A stretch of DNA of 5,303 nt from Methylococcaceae bacterium (GCA_028678445.1 JAJRDJ010000283.1:1-5303); one strand, 5' to 3'; positions 1-5,021 are shown, counted from the stretch's first letter. The notes: generated by a model not told the origin, from the letters alone. Program-made: numbers and translations.

Positions 1-1
1 A

Positions 2-586
2 AATCCGCTGGATGCCTCGGCGGTGCATCCGGAAGCCTATCCGGTGGTGGAATGTATTCTGAAGAACACCGGAAAGGATATCCGCGAACTGATCGGCAAC
101 GCGGCCTTCCTGCGGAGCGTGAATGCCGAGTCGTTCACCGATGAGCGGTTTGGCGTGCCCACCGTTACGGACATCCTCAGGGAGTTGGAAAAGCCCGGGC
201 GCGATCCCCGACCCGAGTTCAAGACCGCGCAATTCAAGGAGGGCGTGGCACAACTCTCAGACCTGAAACCCGGCATGCTGCTGGAGGGCGTGGTCACCAA
301 TGTCGCCAATTTCGGGGCCTTCGTCGATATTGGCGTCCATCAGGATGGGCTGGTGCATATTTCCAACCTCGCCGACAGTTTCGTAAAGGACCCGCGCCAA
401 GTGGTTAAAACCGGCGACGTAGTCAAGGTCAGGGTGCTGGAGGTGGACGTTCCGCGTAAGCGTATTGCCCTCAGCATGAAAAATGAGATACCGAAGTCTT
501 GGGAGGATAATCGCGGTCAGGACCGTAGACCTGTAATCCCCGCAATTTGCCGTCAACCCTTAGAAAATACGTATAATTACGGCTAA
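2..586 (+). CDS. tex: Tex transcription accessory protein, C-terminal part (5' end outside window)
   Basis: This is the end of Tex (YhgF family), a conserved cytoplasmic nucleic-acid-binding protein linked to transcription. The frame is open from the left edge, so the gene begins upstream. Fragment residues about 13-75 match the helix-hairpin-helix region of Tex (VECILKNTGKDIRELIGN and the following segment ending FKTAQF). Residues about 88-160 form an S1 RNA-binding domain, with GVVTNVANFGAFVDIG, GLVHISNLAD and a closing RKRIALSMK. After the S1 domain only 34 residues remain. They are not the Ala/Lys- or Pro/Arg-rich end often seen in Tex and finish in ENTYNYG; this tail is poorly conserved in the family, so it may be normal. 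An internal GTG at 23 is in frame but lies inside the conserved domain and is not the start. The next gene starts 73 bp after the TAA. The family call is firm. Confidence 0.93.
   Translation, partial: NPLDASAVHPEAYPVVECILKNTGKDIRELIGNAAFLRSVNAESFTDERFGVPTVTDILRELEKPGRDPRPEFKTAQFKEGVAQLSDLKPGMLLEGVVTNVANFGAFVDIGVHQDGLVHISNLADSFVKDPRQVVKTGDVVKVRVLEVDVPRKRIALSMKNEIPKSWEDNRGQDRRPVIPAICRQPLENTYNYG
547..577 (+). promoter_or_regulatory. Possible sigma-70 promoter for tviB, inside the tex tail
   Basis: A perfect -10 hexamer TATAAT sits at 572-577, with TTGCCG at 547-552 as a candidate -35. The spacer is 19 bp, longer than the preferred 17, and there is no extended -10 TG. The elements overlap the last tex codons and would start a transcript near 584, giving a leader of about 75 nt before tviB. 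The local AT-richness stands out against its surroundings. It is a sequence match only. Confidence 0.35.
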
Positions 587-659
587 GCACCCGTCCAAGT
601 CGCCTTGTCGTCCAACACGCCAGAACCATCACCATCCTTAAAATGAGAGCGCCCCCCTC

Positions 660-1985
660 ATGATACAACCCATCCCCCCCTCTTACCCGGAACGCACTAT
701 CGCCATCATCGGCCTTGGTTATGTCGGACTACCCCTGGCGGTGGAATTCGGCAGGCGGCGGCAGGTCGTCGGCTTTGATATCAACGAGACGCGGATAGCC
801 GAACTGCAGCAAGGCTACGACCATACCCAGGAAACCGAGCCAAATGAGCTGAAGGCTGCCACACACCTCACCTTTACAAGCGATATCGAGCAACTCCGTT
901 CGTGCAATGTCTTCATTGTCACAGTTCCGACCCCGATCGACGCCTACAAGCGTCCAGATCTGACACCCCTGATCAAAGCCAGCGAAACCGTCGGCAGGGT
1001 ATTAAAGCCCGGGGATATTGTCATTTACGAATCCACGGTTTATCCCGGCTGCACCGAGGAAGACTGTGTCCCGGTTCTGGAAAAGGTGTCAGGCCTTCGC
1101 TATGTAAACTCAGAGGTCTCCGGGTTGGGTCACGGAGACAACGGCTTCTATTGCGGATACAGCCCCGAGCGCATCAACCCGGGTGACAAGGAACACCGCG
1201 TCGCTACCATAAAAAAGGTCACCTCAGGGTCTACTCCCGAAATCGCCGGTCTCGTCGATGCGCTCTACCGGGACATCATCACCGCCGGCACGCACCGGGC
1301 TTCCAGCATCCGGGTGGCTGAGGCCGCCAAGGTGATCGAGAACACACAGCGTGACCTCAATATCGCGCTGATCAATGAACTGGCAATCATCTTCAACAAG
1401 CTCGGCATCGACACCGAGGCCGTGTTGCAGGCCGCCGGCAGCAAGTGGAACTTCCTGCCGTTCCGCCCGGGCCTCGTTGGGGGCCACTGCATCGGCGTGG
1501 ATCCGTACTATCTGACCCACAAGGCCCAGTCCATTGGCTACCACCCCGAGATCATCCTGGCTGGCCGCAGACTCAATGACGGCATGGGTGTCTACGTTGT
1601 TGCCCAACTCATCAAAGCCTTGATCCAGCGCTGCATTCGGGTCAAAGGCGCGCGGGTACTGGTGATGGGGCTGGCTTTCAAGGAAAACTGTCCGGATTTG
1701 CGAAACACGCGTGTCGTCGACATCGTCGCCGAATTGAAGGAATACAAGTGTCAGGTGGATATTTTTGACCCTTGGGTGGCTGTCGAGGAAGCCCAACATG
1801 AATACGGACTGTCACCGGTGGCCGAGGTACAACCGGGCACCTATGACGCCATCATAGTAGCGGTAGCGCATCGGCAATTTCGCGATATGGGGGCCGATGG
1901 GATACACTGCCTCGGCAAACCGGAACATATCGTCTACGACCTTAAATACCTTCTGGACACCGAGGATTCCGATTTGCGGCTATGA
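660..1985 (+). CDS. tviB: UDP-N-acetyl-D-glucosamine 6-dehydrogenase, TviB type
   Basis: This cytoplasmic enzyme of the UDP-glucose/GDP-mannose dehydrogenase family oxidises UDP-GlcNAc (or UDP-GalNAc) to the uronic acid with NAD+. The product feeds capsule, O-antigen or exopolysaccharide synthesis. Visible motifs are Rossmann GLGYVG at 18-23 with Asp40 ending the second strand (NAD type), VTVPTP 87-92, YESTVYPG 123-130, SPERINPGDK 168-177, EAAKVIEN 221-228 with the conserved Lys224 and Asn228, catalytic Cys277 in GGHCIGVDP, and FKENCPDLRNTR 340-351 in the C-terminal UDP-binding domain. All key residues are present. At 441 residues it is longer than the roughly 425 usual for TviB; part of the excess is an insertion around residues 147-163. 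The ATG at 660 has GAGAG at 645-649, 10 nt upstream. The usual partner, a UDP-hexuronate 4-epimerase, and other glycan genes are absent here. UDP-GlcNAc versus UDP-GalNAc preference cannot be read from the sequence. Confidence 0.95.
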   Translation: MIQPIPPSYPERTIAIIGLGYVGLPLAVEFGRRRQVVGFDINETRIAELQQGYDHTQETEPNELKAATHLTFTSDIEQLRSCNVFIVTVPTPIDAYKRPDLTPLIKASETVGRVLKPGDIVIYESTVYPGCTEEDCVPVLEKVSGLRYVNSEVSGLGHGDNGFYCGYSPERINPGDKEHRVATIKKVTSGSTPEIAGLVDALYRDIITAGTHRASSIRVAEAAKVIENTQRDLNIALINELAIIFNKLGIDTEAVLQAAGSKWNFLPFRPGLVGGHCIGVDPYYLTHKAQSIGYHPEIILAGRRLNDGMGVYVVAQLIKALIQRCIRVKGARVLVMGLAFKENCPDLRNTRVVDIVAELKEYKCQVDIFDPWVAVEEAQHEYGLSPVAEVQPGTYDAIIVAVAHRQFRDMGADGIHCLGKPEHIVYDLKYLLDTEDSDLRL

Positions 1986-2080
1986 CAGGATTGTCCGGGA
2001 CAGTGTGGTGTGCTTTTGCGAGTCAAGAGCGATAGCACGTAACCGCCGGGCGTGGGTCTGTTGGGGCTGGCGCGGGATGC

Positions 2081-2416
2081 TCAGTAATCTTCACCGGCAG
2101 CACTGCCGATGAGGCCATCCTTCGGAATGCCATAAACCTTGCCGTACTCGTCAAAGCTGAAGCTGATCCGCTTCAGCTTGACGGACAGCGGATCGGCCGA
2201 GGAGTAAAGCCAAATCAGCTTGCCGTGGTCGCCGCCTTCCACGTTCGAGGGCTTGGAATCCATGATGGCGATGACCTGTTCCCGCGTCATGCCGCTTTGC
2301 ACCCGCCGGGCATTCGCCAGCTCGAAGTCATCGCCAATAGTGGAGCAGGCGGACAGAAACCCAGCCAAGCAGGCGACGAGGAGGAAGCGCGACCACCGCA
2401 CGCGGGAATGGGTCAT
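2081..2416 (-). CDS. Small outer-membrane lipoprotein, BamE/OmlA (SmpA)-like
   Basis: A 111-residue predicted lipoprotein. The n-region has several arginines (MTHSRVRWSR), followed by a hydrophobic core and the lipobox LSAC with lipidated Cys24. Ser25 at the +2 position favours outer-membrane sorting. The mature part resembles the BamE/SmpA/OmlA fold: VQSGMTREQVIAIMDSKP at about 39-56 is the characteristic helix with G-M/T-x-x-x-V and a following P, then a KLIWLYSS strand and an ISFSFDEYGKV strand. BamE itself belongs to the outer-membrane beta-barrel assembly machine. This protein is a family relative, probably not BamE, since it is not beside the genes BamE usually accompanies. The ATG at 2416 overlaps the TGA of the upstream Rap1a-like gene (ATGA, 4 bp), so the two are very likely co-translated. 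The frame is open further upstream, but only this start gives a proper signal peptide. Confidence 0.85.
   Translation of the reverse strand: MTHSRVRWSRFLLVACLAGFLSACSTIGDDFELANARRVQSGMTREQVIAIMDSKPSNVEGGDHGKLIWLYSSADPLSVKLKRISFSFDEYGKVYGIPKDGLIGSAAGEDY
2151..2181. repeat. Long inverted repeat inside the BamE-like lipoprotein gene
   Basis: GCTGAAGC (2156-2163) and GCTTCAGC (2170-2177) pair around a 6-nt loop. The pairing extends outward as TCAA/TTGA (2151-2154 with 2178-2181), with one unpaired A. The total is 12 base pairs with a single bulge. It encodes the VKLKRISFSF strand of the lipoprotein, so it may be a by-product of codon choice, but an RNA hairpin of this length in the last third of the gene could affect mRNA stability. 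Confidence 0.6.
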
Positions 2417-2781
2417 TGCTTTGAGCAAGGATAAACTTCTGCCAGGGACTCGATGACAAGTTTCACGGCATCCTCCTTGAGCCTCGTCAAATGCATGGAC
2501 AGAAAGGCTTGGACAGTTTGCACCTTCTGAGCCAGCGTGATCACCGGCAGGCAAAAGGCGGTGCCATCCAATGCCTCGGTCACGCCCTGGATGTAGCCAT
2601 AACAGCGGGGTCCGTTGAAATCGTCGAACTGTCGCGAGGCATGGCCTAACATACGGTCGTAGCCCTCGCATTGGTATTTCAGGCTTTCTCCGGTTTCCTG
2701 CGGATTCTCCACCATTTGCGCGCTGGCGAGGTTAAGTGTCGCGGACAGCAGCAAGGCGATAAGAATGTTACGTGGTGCCAT
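2413..2781 (-). CDS. Rap1a/Tai-family periplasmic protein
   Basis: A 122-residue secreted protein. The signal peptide MAPRNILIALLLSATLNLASA is cleaved after the ASA motif at 19-21. The mature part matches the Rap1a immunity family pattern: Cys38 in an N-terminal helix, CYGYIQGVTEAL at 60-71, FCLP at 76-79, a helix with VQAFLSMHLTRLKEDAVKLVIESLAE at 90-115, and a closing YPC (Cys119). The four cysteines (38, 60, 77, 119) are likely to form disulfides in the periplasm. Characterised members (Rap1a/Rap2a, Tai4) bind and inhibit type VI amidase effectors of the Tae4 type. Many family members sit alone and have no known target, and no amidase or type VI gene is visible here, so an immunity role is not shown. 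The gene is translationally coupled to the lipoprotein that follows. No strong Shine-Dalgarno sequence precedes the ATG at 2781. Confidence 0.87.
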   Translation of the reverse strand: MAPRNILIALLLSATLNLASAQMVENPQETGESLKYQCEGYDRMLGHASRQFDDFNGPRCYGYIQGVTEALDGTAFCLPVITLAQKVQTVQAFLSMHLTRLKEDAVKLVIESLAEVYPCSKQ

Positions 2782-2965
2782 GACTGTTACTCGGTGGTAC
2801 GGTGAAACTGTCGAGTCCGGATGTTCCTGAGGAAGTTATGCAGAGAACGCTGATATCGGCGGGCCTGGGTAAGCCACCCGTCCGCAGAGATGGCCTTGCC
2901 TGCGTCAAACTGGGAACGCGGACACCCACACGTGTGCAAGCCGGAGGGCGCTGCCTTATCTGGAA
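2782..2965. other. 184-bp spacer with no convincing gene; contains a palindrome
   Basis: This lies between the YceK-like stop and the Rap1a-like start, both on the minus strand. The only minus-strand frame here is about 60 residues with a TTG start and no recognisable domain; a plus-strand frame of 62 residues is equally featureless. A perfect 10-bp palindrome CACACGTGTG lies at 2927-2936 and could be an operator-like site. No clear -10/-35 pair for the Rap1a-like gene was found, nor a hairpin with a T-run. Confidence 0.5.
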
Positions 2966-3310
2966 TCAATCCGGTTCTCCACCGCTATGAGCGGGTGAGC
3001 GCTCTTGCTGCCCTTCCATCTCCCGAGCCTGATGCACCCGATAAACATCATAGGGCAGAGCACAGGTATCCATTACGGTGGAGAACGGAAGGTCAGCGAC
3101 CAGCATCGGCACCACCACGACGGGAATCCACCCGGGTCCCTTCAGTTTGCCTTCAATGGCATCCCCCAGGTCGGACACATCGCGCTTGACGCCCGGGTAG
3201 AGCGTCCAGTCGGCGGCTGGCAGTTCAGTTCTGGCCCGGATACTGGTACAGCCGGTGCCGAGCTGCGTCATCAGGGCCAGGATGATCAGCATCGATAGTC
3301 GTTGATTCAT
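2966..3310 (-). CDS. YceK/YidQ-family lipoprotein
   Basis: A 114-residue predicted lipoprotein. The signal sequence MNQRLSMLIILALMTQLGTGC ends at lipid-bearing Cys21; the box is slightly off consensus (Gly at -3, Leu at -4). Thr22 at +2 suggests the outer membrane. The mature part has the hallmarks of the YceK/YidQ family: a short conserved stretch with Arg25 and Arg27, YPGVKRDV at 38-45, a hydrophobic segment IPVVVVPMLVADLPFSTVMDTCALPYDVYR in the middle, and the family signature 'DLP-S-V-DT-LPYD'. The function of the family is not known. The charged C-terminal tail (about 20 residues, ending GGEPD) is not conserved in my knowledge of the family. It is the first clearly recognised gene of the minus-strand block, 184 bp ahead of the Rap1a-like gene. 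Confidence 0.86.
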   Translation of the reverse strand: MNQRLSMLIILALMTQLGTGCTSIRARTELPAADWTLYPGVKRDVSDLGDAIEGKLKGPGWIPVVVVPMLVADLPFSTVMDTCALPYDVYRVHQAREMEGQQERSPAHSGGEPD

Positions 3311-3349
3311 GACAGTGTTCTTACGTTTGATAGCCTGGGTGGAGGTATG

Positions 3350-3751
3350 TCAGGGGACAGACCGATTGCTCGCCACCCACCGGTGTGGGAATAACATGAA
3401 ATTATGTGAAAAGCGGGATAGCGTCAAATCGCCATGCGGCCTCGCTCTCGCGATGTCAGGCGAGATCCGTGCCATGCAGTGCAGCAGGGGTGGAATCACG
3501 GACTCTTCGGTGGTCATACGCAACTGGCAATTCCGGAACAGCAGCGCGAACACGATGTACTTCGGATGCCAGCGGTACGGCAGATCCTGGGTGATAATCA
3601 TCTGCTGCACTGCGTCCCGGCTTGGCTCCCCCGCACAGGCGGGAAGGCTCGAAAGGAATTCCCTCAGGCTGGCCGATTGTAATGGGCCAGGGCTTCCGGC
3701 AGGCATGAGGCTGTCGCACAATAATAATTTAAGTGGGCCGAAGCGACTCAT
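3350..3751 (-). CDS. Unrecognised reading frame in the divergent spacer, coding-like core
   Basis: A 133-residue frame I cannot assign to any family. Its middle part (about residues 49-103, from DAVQQMIITQDLPYRWHPKY through the HCMARISPD region) has strongly G/C-biased third positions, like the true genes nearby. The first 45 and last 30 codons do not. The only ATG at the 5' end (3751) lies in the loop of a hairpin (3738-3761) and lacks a ribosome binding site; a stop lies five codons upstream. Another hairpin falls inside the frame at 3624-3649. It ends 39 bp before the YceK-like start on the same strand. It may be a small orphan gene, the decayed remnant of a longer gene, or chance. No signal peptide or membrane segment is seen. 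Confidence 0.3.
   Translation of the reverse strand: MSRFGPLKLLLCDSLMPAGSPGPLQSASLREFLSSLPACAGEPSRDAVQQMIITQDLPYRWHPKYIVFALLFRNCQLRMTTEESVIPPLLHCMARISPDIARARPHGDLTLSRFSHNFMLFPHRWVASNRSVP
3399..3427 (-). promoter_or_regulatory. Possible promoter for the YceK-like gene
   Basis: Read on the minus strand, TTGACG (3427-3422) is a 5-of-6 match to the -35 element. At 17 bp spacing lies TAATTT (3404-3399), a poor -10; an overlapping CATAAT (3406-3401) is a better -10 but has 15-bp spacing. The start point would be about 80 nt upstream of the YceK-like ATG at 3310. If used, transcription would begin inside the unassigned frame at 3350-3751, which argues against that frame being part of the same transcript. 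Confidence 0.25.
3624..3649. repeat. REP-like GC-rich hairpin
   Basis: CCCGC (3630-3634) and GCGGG (3639-3643) pair around the loop ACAG. Beyond two mismatches, GGCT (3624-3627) can pair with GGCT (3646-3649) using G-U pairs. The shape, a GC-rich imperfect hairpin with flanking pyrimidine/purine runs, resembles the extragenic palindromes scattered through many proteobacterial genomes. A single copy in the window cannot confirm this. Confidence 0.3.
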
Positions 3752-3761
3752 GACGCTTCGG
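3738..3761. repeat. Perfect 8-bp stem hairpin
   Basis: CCGAAGCG (3738-3745) and CGCTTCGG (3754-3761) are exact inverted copies around the 8-nt loop ACTCATGA. On the minus strand the stem is followed after a short C-rich stretch by TTAAATTATTATT. That is A/T-rich but not a clean T-run, so terminator activity in the minus direction is possible but weak. It lies about 50 bp upstream of the cysteine-rich lipoprotein start on the plus strand. Confidence 0.5.
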
Positions 3762-3810
3762 ATTCACGGTGAGTTTAACCTGATCGCTAGCCAAAGGGCT
3801 TGTCAAGTGA

Positions 3811-4254
3811 ATGAATAGATCGATTTGCTTACGGCTAAGATTCCGAAAGATGATTGGCTTTGGGGCTATCCCCCTGATCCTAACCGGCTGTTCGCTGTTC
3901 CACCGGGAGGACTCACCCTCGGCTGACCAGAAGGCCGCCTGCGGCCAACAGTGCCTGTCCAACGGTGAGAAGTGCAGCGCCTTTTTTGCCACCAAAAATG
4001 AAGAAAGACGGCTGCTGTTCGAGCAGGCCAAGCAGAACTTCTGGATCTGCCTGAAAAAATATCCGGGCACGGAATCCCATCCCGATAACCCATGCATCGC
4101 ACCCTCCCCGGAACCCGAGATGTTCGATAGTTGCGGTCAGCAACTCGACGAATGTTTGGAGGCTTGTGAAACCAACCTGGACGAACTGGCTGCAGTCACC
4201 CGCAAACAGGAAAATCACGTAAACACCCGGCAACCGATTATTGATACTCAGTAA
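3811..4254 (+). CDS. Cysteine-rich lipoprotein with mirrored cysteine spacing, function unknown
   Basis: A 147-residue predicted lipoprotein that I do not recognise as a named family. The n-region has R8, R10, R12 and K13, followed by IGFGAIPLILTGC; the lipobox LTGC gives lipidated Cys27, and Ser28 at +2 suggests the outer membrane. ATG 3811 is preferred over ATG 3850, which would remove every positive residue before the hydrophobic core. The mature part has eight further cysteines at 44, 48, 55, 80, 95, 108, 115 and 119. The first three are spaced C-x3-C-x6-C and the last three C-x6-C-x3-C, a mirror image, and both groups begin CGQQ. Between them is a charged helical stretch (about 62-84). 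This layout suggests two helices pinned by disulfides, or a metal or thiol-redox site; that is inference. A secreted peroxiredoxin follows on the same strand 101 bp downstream. AAGGG at 3794-3798 is a distant possible ribosome binding site. Confidence 0.82.
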   Translation: MNRSICLRLRFRKMIGFGAIPLILTGCSLFHREDSPSADQKAACGQQCLSNGEKCSAFFATKNEERRLLFEQAKQNFWICLKKYPGTESHPDNPCIAPSPEPEMFDSCGQQLDECLEACETNLDELAAVTRKQENHVNTRQPIIDTQ

Positions 4255-4344
4255 GTCGGACGCCGAATCTCCCTGCCATACCAACTCGAGGCGAACCGTC
4301 CAGGTTTAGGTATGTCACACTAGTTTTGCCGTTCAACCCTGACC

Positions 4345-4348
4345 GAGG
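4345..4348 (+). promoter_or_regulatory. Ribosome binding site deciding the peroxiredoxin start
   Basis: GAGG lies 7 nt before the ATG at 4356. It supports that start over the in-frame TTG at 4326, which has no such site and would place ten extra residues, including Asp, before the signal peptide. Confidence 0.6.
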
Positions 4349-4355
4349 TCGTGTT

Positions 4356-4901
4356 ATGAAACCTGTTCGATGGCTCAAGAGAGCCGTTCATTTACTACTG
4401 TTGTCCATCAGCTTGCCCCTGATGTCAGGGGCCAGGGCCGAATCTCTGGCCGTGGGACAAAAGGCCCCGATCTTTCAACTCAAGGCGCAGGACGGACAGG
4501 AAGTCAAACTGTCGGACCGGCAGGGCAAAGGCTGGACGGTGCTGTATTTCTACCCCAAGGCCGGTACCCCGGGTTGCACCACCCAGGCCTGTGCATTTCG
4601 CGACGCCATCCAGCAGGTGCGCGAACAGAATGCGGAGGTCTATGGCGTCAGCACCGATGAGGTACCGGCACTGGAAGAATTCCACAAGAAGCATCGACTA
4701 AATTTCACCCTGTTGTCCGACCCTGACGCGAGCATCACCGAGGCCTATGGCGTGAAGATGCCGGTAATGAAAATGGCCAAGCGCTGGACCTTCGTCATCG
4801 ACCCCGAACTGGTGATCCGCGACATCAATGACGACGTGGACCCGGCACTCGACGCGCACATCGTGGCCGAACGGCTGAAGCAACTCAAAGGCGGTGCCTG
4901 A
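4356..4901 (+). CDS. Secreted PrxQ/BCP-type thiol peroxidase (peroxiredoxin)
   Basis: A 181-residue AhpC/TSA-family peroxiredoxin of the BCP/PrxQ branch, which reduces hydrogen peroxide and organic hydroperoxides. Residues 1-28 are a signal peptide: MKPVRWLKR, a leucine-rich core, then SGARA with likely cleavage before Glu29, so it should work in the periplasm. The domain starts at LAVGQKAPIFQLKAQDGQ. The active-site stretch FYPKAGTPGCTTQACAFRD at 65-83 carries peroxidatic Cys74 in TPGCT and a second cysteine five residues later, Cys79, as in atypical two-Cys PrxQ enzymes. The conserved Arg143 lies before TFVID. BCP proteins are usually cytoplasmic and about 150 residues; the extra length is the leader. 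A periplasmic enzyme needs a local thiol donor (a DsbD-type or thioredoxin-like protein is typical), and none is encoded in the window. It follows the cysteine-rich lipoprotein by 101 bp, with no clear promoter or terminator between. Confidence 0.93.
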   Translation: MKPVRWLKRAVHLLLLSISLPLMSGARAESLAVGQKAPIFQLKAQDGQEVKLSDRQGKGWTVLYFYPKAGTPGCTTQACAFRDAIQQVREQNAEVYGVSTDEVPALEEFHKKHRLNFTLLSDPDASITEAYGVKMPVMKMAKRWTFVIDPELVIRDINDDVDPALDAHIVAERLKQLKGGA

Positions 4902-4939
4902 CCTCTTGAACGGCACGACCCTACATTCGGCTCTCCGAC

Positions 4940-4951
4940 GCCCGATCGGGC
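4940..4951. repeat. Perfect 12-bp palindrome after the peroxiredoxin gene
   Basis: GCCCGATCGGGC is self-complementary over 12 bp and lies 38 nt after the peroxiredoxin stop. It can form a 4-bp stem with a GATC loop and is not followed by a T-run, so it is at best a weak terminator; it could also be a protein binding site. Confidence 0.4.
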
Positions 4952-5021
4952 CTCTCACTTGACTGACTTACCTGTCCGCCTCCAAGTGGCATTGAGCAGG
5001 CGAGGAATCAGTCACTGGCGG

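Noticed and set aside
37..556. Minus-strand frames of 90 and 99 codons
   Set aside because: Both lie opposite the HhH and S1 domains of tex and look like antisense shadows.
1224..1799. Long minus-strand open frame of 191 codons
   Set aside because: It is antisense to the catalytic half of tviB, has no family match, and is explained by the G/C-rich codons of tviB.
1992..2002. TGTCCGGGACA as a terminator after tviB
   Set aside because: It has only a 4-bp stem with a 3-nt loop and no T-run, too weak to call.
2413..2781. Complete type VI effector/immunity module
   Set aside because: The Rap1a-like protein fits the immunity family, but no amidase, VgrG, PAAR or Hcp gene is in the window.
2787..2990. 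Small frames on both strands in the spacer before the Rap1a-like gene
   Set aside because: The minus-strand frame needs a TTG start, neither has a ribosome binding site or a recognisable domain, and they overlap each other.
3376..3389. CCCAC/GTGGG hairpin upstream of the YceK-like gene
   Set aside because: A 5-bp stem with a 4-nt loop and no adjacent T-run is common by chance in GC-rich DNA.
3309..3818. Plus-strand frame of 169 codons across the divergent spacer
   Set aside because: Its codon use is poor, its composition looks random, there is no ribosome binding site, and the third-position bias favours the opposite strand. It also overlaps the start of the cysteine-rich lipoprotein.
3729..4284. 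Minus-strand frames opposite the cysteine-rich lipoprotein
   Set aside because: They have no signal peptide or domain; the plus-strand frame has a clear lipobox and cysteine pattern.
4255..4355. Stress-sigma promoter before the peroxiredoxin (GAACCGT with a downstream GTCAC)
   Set aside because: The match to known extracytoplasmic sigma consensus is too poor to support.
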